From: Prinia subflava
Lineage: Eukaryota > Chordata > Aves > Passeriformes > Cisticolidae
DNA length: 64,000 bases
NCBI RefSeq assembly: GCF_021018805.1
Contig: NC_086283.1
Location: 11,855,162-11,919,161 of the forward strand
Reading direction: 5' to 3'
Of this stretch, positions 1 through 13,299 are shown piece after piece. Positions within the stretch are counted from its first letter, which is position 1. Each line of letters starts with the position of its first letter. The notes under the pieces were generated by a model, which worked only from the letters and a program-made list of their open reading frames with translations, was not told where the DNA came from and did not search any database. The translations under genes were made by a program, and so were the position numbers.

Positions 1-2966
1 TATTCACACTATTTTACAAAAAATTATAACATTGTATCATGCACTGTGTAAGGCCCAAAGACTGGGGGGCACTTCTCTCATTGTCAAATATTTTTTTCCT
101 CCTGGGTTGCACCAAAAAAAAAAATAGCAGAGACCTGGTGAGACTCCTGAGATATGTGAACTTGCTCATTAACTGCTGAGAACTTCATCATTTCTAGCCA
201 CCTTTTTAAGGACTTTTATTCAAGCAAATGTTACAATCTAGATTTTAACATATTTGTACAGGGTTCCCTTTCCCCACTGCATATTTATTCCCTGTGTGCA
301 GTCACTTCCTCAAGCTACTGAAGGGGTATCCCTGTCTCTTCAAAATGAACAATCAATCAAGTTTTAGGATAAAAAAAAACCCCAAACTTTTAAATCCCCT
401 TCTCTATTCAGGGTCAGGACCAGTATTTACTCTAGCAGCATATGAAACAAGCATGATTTTGTTCTTCATTTCTCAAGGCTGAACAACTGAGGTTTTTCCT
501 GTAATTTAAACTAAATTAATGACTGATACCACCATAAACAAAACAACTCTTCCACCCGCCCAGTTCTTCAGTATTACTCTTAAAGGACAGTCATAAAGCT
601 GCAAAGAAAGAGACAGAACACTCAATGGCTTTTAAACAAATGCTACCGCATTTTAAACATGTGTGTGTTTGCCAAAGCTCTAAGCCTCTATTGCTCAAAC
701 CACTTGTGGTTTCTCAGCACTTCTTTTTTGAATGATTGTGTCTTTATAAAATAAACATGTTTGAGACTAAATTACTTGTGTGTCTGTTGGGAATAATTAT
801 AAAATTAGCTCATTCTAATTTACACTTGCGGGTTTTAAAAACATAGCCAAATAGCATAGTGAGTCTCCTGGTGAAACCAAAGCCTGGCATGTCAAACATG
901 GTTTAAATCACACACATGGACTTTGATTTTCTCAGTGCAGCAGTCTGATCTCTACAGCAGGCTTAGTCCTTTAGTTTTGCCTTCTAATTCTCCCCATAAG
1001 TATTCCTTTTGTAGGTCTCCAGAGACATTAATTCAGCATGCCAACAGGTTGTGCAATATATAACACAAGTAATTCAACTCCAGGCACAGAGCTGTGATTT
1101 TCAAAATGTCTGTCTATCTAAATACTATCTCCACGTATAGTTTCAGTAGTTTACAATATGTTGCTCATCCATAACTCATAGAAGAGCTTTGGTTGCTGAC
1201 TCTCTCAGTACCCCAAATATGATGGACAGATGTGCTACAATTCCAATCACATTACCTAGGAACGTATTTAAGGTCCAATTAACACTATTCAGGGGAGAAG
1301 CATTAGTTATATTTTAGCTATGTCCCTAAGTTCCACTGATTTCAGTGATCTAAATTATGTTTTCCAGGAAGAGAAATTACCACATTATCACAACACTTCT
1401 ATTGTGCTACCTGGCACAACACATTACACTTTTGTGTGTTAGGTAGTCACAGGAGCAGATAATAACTTCCAGGGAACTGCAACAATCAACTTATTTCCGA
1501 AGTGTTTTCTGCTATTCTACTAGATAACACTGGTTGATATATCAGTATTTTCATACTAATATGCCAGGATTCACTTAAAATAGTCTCAGTCAGCAACTGG
1601 CAACTCTGGAAAACTGAAATCTTATTCAGTTTCTCCTCTTTTACTCTGGACTTGCCACACAACAGCTTTTCAAAGGTGGATTTACAGCTCCATGAATCCA
1701 CAAGATATACATTTGTGGTGAAAATTATTCATTTCATTTAATGCCATAGTTTTTTTTTTTTCACTATCCTCTATTTGGAATCCCACAGTTTGCCTTTTTA
1801 TCCAAGGCCAGAGGAGACGCCAACTGTACTTTCTGTACCAAGATAAGGTGGGTTTAGTTTCTGTGTTTACATCCTGCTTTTTATCCCTGGAGGCTGCAAA
1901 GGTTACATTACCCTGGCCTTGCCACCACTGTTTAACCTTATTTTCATCTTTTCATAAATACCTGAACAAGTCTGGTTTTTTAATCACATGGTAACTAATA
2001 CTTTAACCAGCAGGTTTTCCATGAACAGTCTGTGGTCTCACACTTGCTCCACATTTCCCAAGCACTGTAAATTCTCCTTCCTCTATGTTGGAGACTTGAA
2101 TAGTTTTTTTCTACCTCTTCTCTCTCTGCAATATAAATATGTGTCTCAACAGAATCTCACTCCCAGTCTGACCCAAATTTCAATCCAGTTAGGTATAGTA
2201 GTAAATCATAAAAAACCCCTTCACTCCCTTTTCCTCCCCTAAAAAAAACCCCAAAAAACCCAAAAAAACCCACAACAAAACAAAAAACCAACAGTAGCAC
2301 TTCCTGCATATCTTCCTGCCCCCTCCACAACACTTGCTGCTTTCCCAGTTTGAGAATACTTGTACTTGTCTTTATTATACACACATGCATTAACACATCT
2401 GCATATACACATATATGCCAGTATATGAATACATGTATATTTAGCCACAGACTATTTATATATGTGTATGTGCCTGTTGAACATATCCATATATTCTCTG
2501 TGTAGAACAGACACACCACACACATTTAGGTGGCTGTGGCAGGGTGCAAAGCACTACACCCTACACTGCCACATTTTAACATTCTCCATGGCACATTTTC
2601 CCCAGCGCTTTCTCAGGGGTCGATTCTTTCTCTAACCCAATAAAAACATCAATAGTAAACATTGTATTTAACAGCCTGAACTATACATGGGGTATTTTAC
2701 TAGCGTGGATTTTTGAGTGCACTTGAGTTTACCTTCTGGCTATTCTGAAGAATGAGTAACTCGTTCTGCTCCATTCAGCAACATCCACTCCTCCCCCACT
2801 ATGAGCCACTATGTGAGAAAGAGGTGCATTCACCAGCATTCAGGTTTTAGAATAGTCACCTTCCCAAGCTGAAGATGTCTTACCAGTAACCAAGAACAGA
2901 CTATCTTGTTAGAATATGGAACAGGAAAGGCAACAAAATGTCCCCTTCCATAATCTTCTGCACAAA
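1..2966. other. AT-rich non-coding stretch, no gene seen
   Basis: No open frame here resembles a known protein. The sequence is AT-rich and poor in CpG. It contains a T run near 1750 and an A-rich tract at 2241-2292 (listed separately). A canonical AATAAA lies at 750-755 on the plus strand, followed about 20-35 bases later by a GT-rich stretch; this could be a cleavage site but has no supporting coding sequence. Most likely intron or intergenic DNA. Confidence 0.6.
2241..2292. repeat. A-rich tract with C-run interruptions
   Basis: Runs of 6-8 A alternate with runs of 2-4 C over about 50 bases. The complement reads as T-runs separated by G-runs. It is simple sequence without a clean repeat unit and belongs to a group of similar tracts in this window (10278-10334, 11079-11117, 11533-11624). 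The minus-strand reading frame through it only reflects low complexity. Confidence 0.8.
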
Positions 2967-3590
2967 TGTCCTGGGTTGAGAAATGTAACTAAAAATGTGT
3001 ATTCTATTTTCATCTGTTGAAGTCGGTTGGGAGATATTGTTCTTTATCTCTTGTAACTCTAGGGGTGGAAGGAGGGAGATGCCCTCTGTTAATGGGATAC
3101 CTGATAACACCAGATAAGGCAGTGCCTACTTATCTCCTCCTCCACCCATCCTCCTCCGAGGGACATCACCTGTGAATGGGCCATTTAAGGCCTCTCACAT
3201 GACTGACAACATCACCTCATTCCATTGTGAGATGCTCCACCCAGCGGAAGGAGCCAAAGCCTTTCCACCATCATAAAACTTGCAATCCCAAACACCAAGG
3301 GAGCCTGTTTCCACTGGATTCCCAGAGGAAGACTGGACTTCTTGAGGATCATCTCTACTTCAATGCAGCCACAACTGCCACTCTGGGAGGACTTATTTCG
3401 GGCTGCTTCCCACACCCAGACCAAAAAGGGTGTCAGGTTTGCATTATGACTCTGTCAGTGGTCCTTTGTATTATTGCATTTGTCTTATTTTATTTTAATT
3501 TTATTTTTATCTTTCTTGTTGTTTGTTCTCTCTCTATTAAATTGTATTTCTGATTTGGAGTCTCACTGGTTTTGCTTTCAAACCAGTACA
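2967..3590 (+). mobile_element. Solo LTR, avian ERVL-type endogenous retrovirus
   Basis: The element starts with TG at 2967 (TGTCCTGGGTTGAG) and ends with CA at 3590. It is flanked by a perfect 5-bp duplication, ACAAA, at 2962-2966 and 3591-3595. At 624 bp it has LTR structure in the plus orientation. A TATA-like CATTTAAG lies near 3182. A T-rich segment precedes an ATTAAA polyadenylation signal at 3536-3541, leaving a short terminal segment after it. No gag, pol or env sequence flanks it, so it is a solo LTR left by recombination between two LTRs. A 5-bp target duplication fits class III (ERVL-like) elements; the family assignment rests on recalled similarity to avian ERVL LTRs. The boundaries are well supported, the exact subfamily is not. 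Confidence 0.85.
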
Positions 3591-6500
3591 ACAAATCAGC
3601 CTTGCCCTGCTTACTGATATAACATGTACCTATAAACTGAATCACAAGAACAGTTATTGAAAGATGGTTCCCAGACACAAAACTTCACACATTTCACTGG
3701 CTCTGCAACTCCACTTGTAGCTTTATACGCTACAAAAACATAAATACCACTCAATTCTGCTCCTTCAATGGAAGAATAACAATAAATCTTTCCAACTGTA
3801 CTTACTGGCTGTTTCAGCACATGGATAATTAGATTACAATCAATTAGTGGAAATATCCAAAATAAACAAGTCAGACAACATCCAGCTTCCTGGAAAGTTA
3901 AGCTCCCCTAGCAAACCAAACATTTCAGCAGTATTAAAACTGTTCTTATTTTAGGAAAACAGCAACACCGTTTTCCTCACTCTTTTACCATATAACACTT
4001 ATTCCTGCACTTTGTTTCCAAAAACATCACAAAGTAGGTCAAGCTCCTTTGAGGCAAATATTATTTCTGGGGACAGCATTCGCTTTTCTCAGCTCTCTGT
4101 TCAGGGAGAGGACTGACCAGTACATGCACTTGCTTTATCATAAACCAGACAAATATGAAGAGTGCTGCTGTCCCAACAGGTTCTTGATTTAAGGGTCAAG
4201 GAAAAAAGAATTAAAAAATAAATACGGAGGACTGTTGGCTTGAACTTTAACTATGTTCTGGTGAAAAAGATTACACTGCTCATCATAACTGGGAGAGAAG
4301 ATGTAGGAAAAGCTGAAGGGCAGTTTCTGGTCTTCCACTCCCAAGGACCTGAGTTTTCCGAGCCTGAGCTGGCAGCCTGCTGGCACATTTTTAAGCAGGT
4401 TTTCAAAGCATTCATTCTACTCTCACACTCAATTTACAGATCTGAACTTTCTACATATAATACAGAAGCGTATCATGTTGAAAATAAAGCTAAATTAATA
4501 CTCCAGGGCATTGCTTTTGGAGCAGACTGCAGGCAGGAGCAGTGAACACCTAACATTATTTTTCTTTATGAAGCCTGCAGCCACTGCAGTAGTATTTAGG
4601 CTGAAGTAGTAATTATGATATGGGGAAACACCACAGATTAACAACTACAACTAACTTCCCATGGCACAGTTAGCTCATCCTGTCTGTATAGCTCAAGTTC
4701 CTCCCACAGCTACACACAATCACCAATTCACACCACCAGAAACTGAATCTGCCACTGATTATGTTTAGGAATTTCTGTCATTAAATCTAAGCCTTAAATC
4801 CTGCTGGATACTGGTAAATTTAAGTGTGAACTCCAAGCTCTTCCACTCCCACAAAGCAACAAAAGCAAGCAAAGTGTTGCTGCTTTGTTTGCGCAGCCAT
4901 GGGAAGAACACACCACAGATACTCCAGATGTGCTGGTCTTTCTCTAAACAGAGAAAGAAAAGCAGCAAGTCAAAATCAGCCTGTATCTACCTATCTACCT
5001 GAGCAAGGCTTAATGGATGTACAAGAAGCATGGAGCAATCTCTAAGAAGCAATAACTTTTGCTCAAGGTTCAGAAAATACAAGAGTACACTGTTTCACCA
5101 AAGAACTGTGCTTTATACAGGCAACTGATGTTCACCACGATGGGAAGAAAAGTATTTGACTGTCAACAGCAAGTTAACACTGTAGGAACTGCTAAGTATT
5201 TAAGTTTATGCTCTTTTATAGATTTATTTCTTACTTTACGTGAGATCCCCAGCATGGGAAAGAAAGAACTAAAAAGAAAAAAAAAAAAAAAAAGAAGAAA
5301 GAAATCATACTCAATTAGATCCTAACACAGTAAATTCTCATTTCCTTCAACATGGGTTTTGCCACAATGAGATTAAGCTCAGGCCATATTAATTTATCAG
5401 TAAATTATTATTAATACTTTTTCATGTATGTTAGCATAGCAATTTTTCACACCCTGCATCTTTAGCAATTTAATGTATTCCTTCACTAGGAGTCTGAGTC
5501 CTTCAATAAATGTATCACTTTAGCCGGAATTTTTTTTCCCTTTTCACAATTGATTGAGAATTCTTCCAACAACAGTTTAACCTCTGAGATTATACATGGT
5601 GAGTAAATTTAAAAATCACAAAACATGAACATTTTAAATGATGGGCAATGGCTTCACAAGTCACAAGGGGGAAGAAGGACAGGAGCACCAGGATTAGAAG
5701 GATTCTACGGAACTCAAAGGTATTTTCTTTTATTTATCAGTGGATAAGAGATTAAAGCTAAAGTCTAAATTCTGAAAGTAAAGATTCTGGAAGAATATTT
5801 CTGTACCAAAAATATTTTAATTGTGTGTTCCTAAGCAAGAAGGTAACGTAACTCCTAATGTCTACATACCCATACTATCATAAAGATATGAAGATGATTG
5901 TAGCTTTCCCATCCCCTGAAGCAGTAGACTATATGAAGTTGAGTAAGCATTTGTAAATTCATAAAAAATTTATACATATGTAGTGGCATGATAGCACTGC
6001 TTTAAGCTACTGATCAATAAAGCTGTATAATGCTAACAGAGAAAACCTCAAGATCAGCTACATCAGCACAAACACACAAAACTGATTTTTGGTCAATCTT
6101 CTGATTTCTCTTCACCTTTGCTGGAGTTCTCTTTTCCACTTTTCCAAACTATTCAACTTTCAAGAAGTAGAGTTATGCTGCGCTGTGCCTGATAGCCTAA
6201 ACATCAACATACAACTGGAGCCTTCATTCTACCATCCTGTTAAATGCATTGCTGAAGAAGTCAAAAATGGATCTGCACATGCAGTCACCAAATAGGCAGT
6301 GATTGGCTTGGTTACAGCACATTACCACCCTCAATGGAGACTGCAGCCTCTGCCACAGGACAAATCAGAAATGACCACGTATGAATTCCAGCTCCTTGGA
6401 ACAGAAACTGAACCACACTGATGCTCTCTACCTGCCCTGCATGAAGGTCACATGCATAGTCAATCTGCTGCACATGTGGTCACTGCTAAACCAGACCAAC

Positions 6501-8331
6501 CCCACAAGTAGCAGTTGTCACATCAAACCCAACCCCACTTTTCAAAATTTGCCAAATGAAAATAGAGAAAGACGGTCCTACACAGATTTCTGCATCAAAA
6601 ACTGTAATTAAGAGTTCAACACTAAGCTGCATGTTCCAGTTTTAAATGTTTCTTGCAGGCTTTAATTCAACACAAAAATCTATAAAAAGTCAGACCTTTT
6701 AGCACAACATGGAAGAAGAGTCTTTGAGGGTGGCATGTCCCTAAGAAGATTTCTAGAGTTTCACCCCCTTCTCTGTCTCATTTTTCTGACAAGCACAGTA
6801 ATTATTTGCTGCTTAATTTTGAAGGTGCTATCTGTTAAAAACGATCTCAAGGTCCTTCTCTCCTCACATCAACCTCTGCATTCTCACATGACAATACAGA
6901 CTAGTGAAGCTAGCAGCAGGCAAGGCTGTACGTTTCTTTGACAATTGCCATGGAGAAAACTCTGCTGGTTTTAAAAGCCCTTGCTGAGTTTGTGGAAGCA
7001 CGATGGAGTGAACATAGGCAGGCCAGTTCTGTGGCACATGGAAAATATCACAAGTACAAGCAGTAGAACAAATTGCTATCCACTTTGTCATGCTGATCTA
7101 CAGGTACCTGCTTATCTTCAGAGCCTTTGCTGATACCTGCAGGAGAGTTACACATTCCATTCCCAATACAAGCTACATTATCATACATTGCACTTACTAC
7201 AAAGCACAAAAGTTGAGAAAAATAGCCCAAAATAAACAAACCCTCCATTGACAAACTTTCTTTGAGCTCAGAATAATGAACAGTGTCTTATCCTTATCAA
7301 CAGATGCTGTCTTACCTTTATCAAGAAAAGCTGAAATGTCCCTTTCTCCTATTCAGCTCTCAGGAACAAAAGAAATGAACTCCACCCTGCGGGGAAAGAA
7401 CATTTTTTTACTGATTAGTGATATTCTGGAAAAAAGGTTTAAATCATTACAAAATAATGCAGAGCTTCCAATTCTTGTACGCTACTCAGGCAAAAATAGG
7501 ATGCTATCTGGAAAAACGCCCACTGATGGAACATAAGTAGTTACATATTTACTACTTTGTTTTAAGAAGCAATATGCAAATGCTCTTATGAACTGCAGCC
7601 CACTGATGGCAAAATATTCAACAATACTGGTTAACAAGGAAAATTACCCTTTTATGTATTAGGTCTACTTCCAAGATTAAATGGGAATATTGCAACCCAC
7701 TACACAATCTTTGACTACACTTTTCCTTTTCATCTTAACAGAGGCCCCAGAAGAATGATATTACACAATACATATGCCTAAAAATAACTCTGGATCCCCT
7801 AATAATTTACATATCTTCTAAAATAAGGATCATCACTCCTCCTTGTTGTAACAAATGCACAAACTCAAACCCTTCCATGGAAGCAGGATGGGATTTTTAT
7901 GGCAATAGAAGCTAGAAGTCTCAGGGTAAGAGCAAGAATCTCATAAGCAGTGGAGAAACTGAGATTAATTTATTCTGCAGTATAACCACAAAGCATTACT
8001 GAAGTCCTCAGCAAGTGCAGCTTCAGTCAGCTGTAGAGGACTGAAGACAAGGCTGGAAAATTAATCACAGAGGCTAGAAGCAAAAGAGAAAAAGAAGATA
8101 GAACAGCTGCAGAAGGATGATGATTAAGGCTACTGGAGAACAAGCATATTAAAGCTTGTGTTGCAAGGAAAAGAAATTTCATGTGTTGAACAAAAGGCAC
8201 AAGAGCACAAAGGGAAGGAAAAAAGGAGGACCAGAGCCTGATTGTATTTGCTCTTTAATTAACTACTCCGTTATTACACTAGATTGTGGAACAGAAATTA
8301 TTCTTTTAGACAGCTTCCCAAAATCTTTACA
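3591..8331. other. AT-rich non-coding stretch, no gene seen
   Basis: Short open frames of 60-100 codons occur on both strands but show no recognisable domain and no convincing exon structure. A purine-rich simple tract lies at 5271-5303. Nothing else stands out. Probably intron or intergenic. Confidence 0.6.
5271..5303. repeat. Poly-A/AG purine simple tract
   Basis: About 33 bases made only of A and a few G, including a run of 17 A. It forces a lysine-rich tail on the small plus-strand frame that crosses it, which is not evidence of a gene. Confidence 0.85.
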
Positions 8332-8402
8332 ATCACAGAATCATTTAGGTTGGTAAAAGACCTTTAAGATCATCAAGTCCAACCATAAATGTCACTGCTT
8401 AT
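8332..8402 (-). mobile_element. CR1 LINE 3'-end remnant
   Basis: The plus strand reads ATCACAGAATCATTTAGGTT, then a stretch equivalent to AAGACCTTTAAGATCATCAAG and TCCAACC. This is the reverse complement of the conserved CR1 3' terminus (GGTTGGA... and the ATTCTATGAT-type tail), so the element lies on the minus strand with its 3' end at 8332. Beyond about 8402 the match fades, although the copy may continue to about 8520. As usual for CR1 it is severely 5'-truncated. Confidence 0.8.
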
Positions 8403-9404
8403 CTTATCTGAAGTAGTTTTACATGTATCAACACCAATTCAAGAGTTACATAATGGTTCAAGCTCATTCCTCTCCCAAAGAGTGGCCAAATACTTATCAT
8501 TTCCTTCACCGTGCAAGAATACCTAGAAATTTTACAAGGGCAGAAATACAACTGACTTGCTGATAATGGGCTGATTCAAGTAGCTGTCCTTGTTCCTACA
8601 GCAGGTTTCTCATTCTACAGTTTTAATAACCTGATGTTTGAAAGGAAAAATTCATGTTGTTTGTTATTAAAGAAAATACCCAGATAATTAAGGGGCACTA
8701 ATCAGATGTTATATTTTAAATATGCAACTAGCTCGTAATGACGTCGTTATTTCACAGTATACTTTACCGTTTCCTTTTTTCGGGGATAAAAGAAAATCTC
8801 CATTAATTTTGTTTTTATTCTGTGAACAGTCATGTATTAAAAAGCTATAAAGTGAGTTGTGTTCATTTGGTTTTGCTTCTAATTAACAGAGTCCAGCTGC
8901 TAAGGGTGAGTCTGTGACCCCAACAATACCTCTAATCTTGAAATCTTGGAAGCTCACATGCATCTGTAACATACAATGTATATTCAAACTCAAATTACTG
9001 CCTTTACTCAGTCAGATTCACTGAAGGGATTTGGAAAGATTCTTTTGCATTACTGAAGGTTTTCAAAGGGTACAAATATTAAGGATTCTGCTTTGTCACA
9101 TGCATTAGTTTGTGCAGATAAGGTTATATCTGTTCTCAAACACACTGTTAAATTGCCTATACACATCCTAGAGGCTTGTCTGGTGTTTACACACAGTTAC
9201 AGGTAGAAAAGGCTTGGTTTAAAAATTTCTTTTCAATCTACTCTGTGTCAGTATATCATCACCAAATAATTTTAATAGCACATAATTTACAGACCAACTT
9301 TGACCAGCATCAAAAACTTTCCCAAGTTAGTAAACCTCCCTGAGCAAACTCTCCTGGCCTCTTCTGAGCGTTCACACAGCTCTGGAGCTGCCACAGCATT
9401 CTCC
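8403..9404. other. Non-coding stretch, no gene seen
   Basis: Possible weak continuation of the CR1 remnant to about 8520, then AT-rich unique sequence. No coding potential recognised. Confidence 0.5.
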
Positions 9405-9500
9405 TTGAATCCAGCTTGTGCCAGCCACTGACAACCCTGAGTGAAGAGCCTTTCCTCATGTCCAATCTGAAGTCATCCATGTCTGCTTGACTGTGTTCTC
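9405..9500 (-). mobile_element. Old CR1 LINE fragment
   Basis: The plus strand carries a decayed reverse complement of the CR1 3' region: CAGCTTGTGCCAGCCACTGA, followed by sequence equivalent to 'CAACCCT..GTGAAGA..CTTTCCTCATGTCCAATCTGAA'. This corresponds to the segment just 3' of the CR1 reverse-transcriptase frame, which normally reads ...TCAGGTTGGACATTAGGAAA... on the sense strand. Many substitutions and small gaps suggest an old insertion. The ends are uncertain and it may extend left to about 9340. Confidence 0.65.
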
Positions 9501-10277
9501 CTTAAAGTTAAAAGAGGGATGAGGACCTTATTGGGAGCTTACAGTTTCTGCGAGCAGTTACACTTCCACAACATTTTTCTGAAGGAGTTTAAACAGGGTG
9601 GTTGGCAGTAAGGAATGATAGCTTCTTCCCTTCAGCTCCAACAAAGGGACAATAATATCCTCCTCAATTTTGCCATGCTCAGCAACAGGGAAAAATATCC
9701 TAGGGATATTTTCACATGATTTTCCTGTTTTATAAAAATCTCTGGGAAACCATTTTCCTAGACCTTTTTGCTCTTTTTCTCTACTCCATCCTGCAGACAC
9801 CAGAGACTGGTTTCAAGTAGGTAAACTCCACAGGTAAATGTCTCCAATAATCACAGCACAGCCTCTCCTGCTTGAAACAACTTCCATTTATACCCCCTTC
9901 AAGCATATGATTCTGTCTTATTTTTAAAGAAGTCCTTAAAAGAAAAATTTTCCCATGCTAAGCTAATGGTAAATACACAAATGGTGATGTGTTTCACTAC
10001 AGACTGACGGAACTGGTCTCTCATCCTGCTTTATCCATAATACTGCATGTAAGTTCCCAGCTTCCAAAAAAGAATTTTTTGTCCGATTTGAGAATGCTTC
10101 TCACTCTTCTGCTTAACTGACTTAATTTTCTGTAATTGTGATCTAGAGGAGTTGCCTAGCAAACAAATGGTTCAGCTGGCATTTGACTAAATGTTACCTC
10201 TATGGGCTATGGGTTAAAAACAGAAAGACCTTAATTCATTTTATTCTCAGAAAGACAGAAAACACCAGAATGAGTGA

Positions 10278-10334
10278 AGAAAAAAACCAAACCAACAAAA
10301 CCACAACAAAAAAACCCAACAACAACTAAAAATT
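10278..10334. repeat. A-rich tract with C interruptions
   Basis: A and C make up nearly all of this stretch (AAAAAACCAAACCAACAAAA and similar). Low-complexity sequence without a fixed unit. Confidence 0.8.
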
Positions 10335-11078
10335 AACCTGTACAGTTCACGCTGTCCTTTACCACACCAATACAGCTGCCATCTGATGTCCAACTGCCTG
10401 ACCACAGAACTGGAGTATAACCAATACAAGAGCCAAGGATGACAATGCCCATAAAAATGTGAAGAGGATTCAGTTAGCATTTACTCTAAACTGCACAGAA
10501 AACAGCTGTATAATTTTGAGCTAATTTATCTTTCCTCTTGACTCTGCAAGAATAGTCACAGAATGGTGAACTTCGCTCTGATCGACACAATCCAACATAA
10601 ACTGATACATATTCCCACATAAGCTGATGTTATTACTATGAAAAGATGGGAAACACTAAAGGAACCATAAAAACGCCTTGTTTCATAAGATAAGGAAGCT
10701 TTTTGCTACAACTAATATTTGTTTTGACTTCTTAAATGAAGCTAAATAGTATTTTCATTGTTCTTTCACAGCTCTTTCAGAAGGAGCAACTGCTCTGACA
10801 ACCCAAGGACCAAAGGCTCCACAACCACTGACAGGAAAGTGCCCTTGCCCCCTCCTGCCATTTGTCAGCCTTACAGGCAAAAGCTGAGAGAGAAGCACAG
10901 ATTGGAATGATTACACAGAAAGTTTGGGGCTAATTAAATACATTACTCAGCATCGACAGTATTTAAAATCTACTGAGAAAATTAATAGGTGCCATTAGAA
11001 AGTTTCTAAGGGAGATTACAGAAAAGTGTTACAGCATGAGGAATACAAGGTTTCACTTGAAGCAGCCTCCACAGGATT

Positions 11079-11117
11079 AAAAAAAAAAACCAAAACCCAC
11101 ACCCCAACAAAAACCAT
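11079..11117. repeat. A-rich tract with C interruptions
   Basis: A run of 11 A followed by short C and A blocks. Same composition as the tracts at 2241 and 10278. Confidence 0.75.
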
Positions 11118-11532
11118 GCACAGAAAACTTAATGAGTATCTTTTTGTAACATGTGTGAATATAACATATAGAAATATACGGTTTGATTGCAGAAACCCAG
11201 ATAATTCCTCTGGGTATCAGCTGGCATTGCTTCTCAAATTACCCAACATTATGACAGAAAGAAATCAGTTCAAGGCATTTGCACTTGTCTCTACCTACGA
11301 GTTTTGTAAGGGAAAAATAGAATTGCAGTACAGACAAGGTGGTGAGTAGGCACACCAATCTAATTACAAGTAGATTAAAAAAATGATCTGAATATAAATC
11401 AATTCCTCCACTCCTAATAGACTACATTACTTCATGTGAAAGGTTCACATAAGATACCACTTCTATTAAGACTGGAGCAATTTGAAGTTTACAGATTTCT
11501 AGTGGCATATCAGTGAGACAAGCAGAGACTCT

Positions 11533-11624
11533 AACAACAAAAAAACAAAACAAAACAAAACAAAAAACCCAAAGACAAACAAAAAAAACCAACCCCAAAA
11601 CAAACAAACAAAACCAGCAAAACA
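11533..11624. repeat. (AAAAC)n-like A-rich tract
   Basis: About 90 bases of A and C with three to four clear copies of an AAAAC unit (near 11540-11562), then looser AAAC and AACC blocks. The complement encodes the phenylalanine/valine/cysteine-rich minus-strand frame at 11422-11643, which is therefore spurious. Confidence 0.85.
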
Positions 11625-13299
11625 CCCGCAGAAGATTCAGCAAAACATTGAATTGATATGAATCTTCATCTGTGAAGAGCTAAATCTTGGAAGAACATGA
11701 TTCTAGCAGGAAGGTGTAATCAGTGACCATTATAATCAGTGGCAGTTGTGAAATCTTTTATTTCACTCCCCACACAGTGGAACACTAAAGGAAACTGCAG
11801 CACATAGCAATAAGATGCTGACCATCTGCCACCTTAACCATAATTCAAAGATATGGATAAACTCTTCTCCATAGGTTTTCGAGCTTTCCTGTGGCTGCCA
11901 GTATTTAAGTTGTCAGGAAAAACACAAGGCCCCTTCTTACAACATTGTTACAGAATACAGTTTTTCTATCCACTGAATGCTTGCCTGTTTCGATGCGTTT
12001 TTATTACTTCCCATTTTCTGTACTTACTGTGCTGAAAATTAGTGCCATCTGAGAGATTCTCCAAGATGCAGGCACTAAAAACACCACAGGTGATCCATGC
12101 AATGAAGCCCTGGTCTTGCTCGTGCTTTCCCACATACCTCCATAACATCCTCTCCCTCTCTGTGGCTCTGTGCCATTCAGGCATTCACACACTGAGCCTC
12201 CTTTGCTCATTGTTAGAATGACAAGCACCTATCTAAACAGAGAGTATGAAACACGATCCACATGTTTTCAACTGAAATCCAACAAAAAAGACACTTCAGG
12301 CTGACTTTTTAAATAATATGTTCAAGCATTTTCTTTGTACAAAAAGAGAAAGCTCTGCTCCTCCAGTCAGAAAAGTCCCTGCAAAGGCACTGCAAAGATA
12401 AGGAACATGAGGAATTTGGCTTCTGTATTTGCTGTCACCGTTTCCATGGCACACAAGTACCACAAATCAGATGCTCAAGGAGTAAAGTTTAATTCATAAT
12501 TCATGCAACTAGGTCAGAGTTAGCTCAGGAATAATGAGCTACAGCATGATCATAAACAACCAAGACAAGGACCAACATTGCTTGATACTGTAATAGAGTC
12601 TGTGTTTGGGGTTTTTGAGGTTTTGGGCAGAGTTGTTGGCTTATTCAGGGGTTTTGCTTTTCTTTGTTTTTCAAATGCAAAAATCTTTGATATTTAAAAG
12701 TCTGAGAAGTAGCTTCAATATATAATTAATAATCGACTTCAGAGGATCTTAATGCCTCTGTGTCAGCAGAAATGAGTAACCAGTGGAAAAGGAACATAGC
12801 AATTAAACATATGTAATTGCTTAAATCAAAGTCAACTTTTAAAGATTTTGAACAAAGTCTAAGTACAAACAAAATGTGACAGCATAAATATCCCTTAAGG
12901 TTACATGGCTCTATTGAGATTTATTGGACTTGCCAACATTCTAATACTGTATTCTAGTCAGTCATGAAATTAATACTTGAGACATTCTAGTGCTGTTTTT
13001 AACTCCAAAGTAGAGGAGAAAAGGCACTACAAAATCATGTGTGTTGACATTATGAGTCATCTATGTATGTGCATTAAAGGAACTACCAGTATTATTTTGA
13101 GGCACATAAGTTTAAAGGGAGAGTCAGAAAACACATTTCAAAGAACTAAGATTAAGAATATAACTGTGGCTTCCACCTACACTTAGCAACTAGAAATTCA
13201 TTTCCAGCCTCAAGCCTAGACTGGGTCCAAATACCTATTTTGTTCTCTACGCACAAACTGGCTGGCACTATTGGTAAAATGCTGGGCCTGTGTAGCTAC

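Larger units (their letters stand above)
9501..13269. other. AT-rich non-coding stretch with simple tracts
   Basis: No recognisable gene. It contains three A/C-rich tracts (listed separately) and a reciprocal T/G-rich stretch at about 12601-12675. The 107-codon plus-strand frame at 11026-11349 runs through one of the A-rich tracts and has no recognisable homology. Confidence 0.55.

Noticed and set aside
750..790. AATAAA with a downstream GT-rich element, considered as a gene 3' end.
   Set aside because: No coding sequence or 3' UTR could be tied to it, and such hexamers are frequent in AT-rich DNA.
2157..2525. 122-codon minus-strand frame rich in Phe and Gly.
   Set aside because: It passes through the A/C-rich simple tract at 2241-2292, which creates the FCFVVGFFGFFGVFF-type peptide. 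This is low complexity, not a gene.
11422..11643. Hydrophobic minus-strand frame resembling a membrane segment.
   Set aside because: It is the translation of the complement of an (AAAAC)n-like tract.
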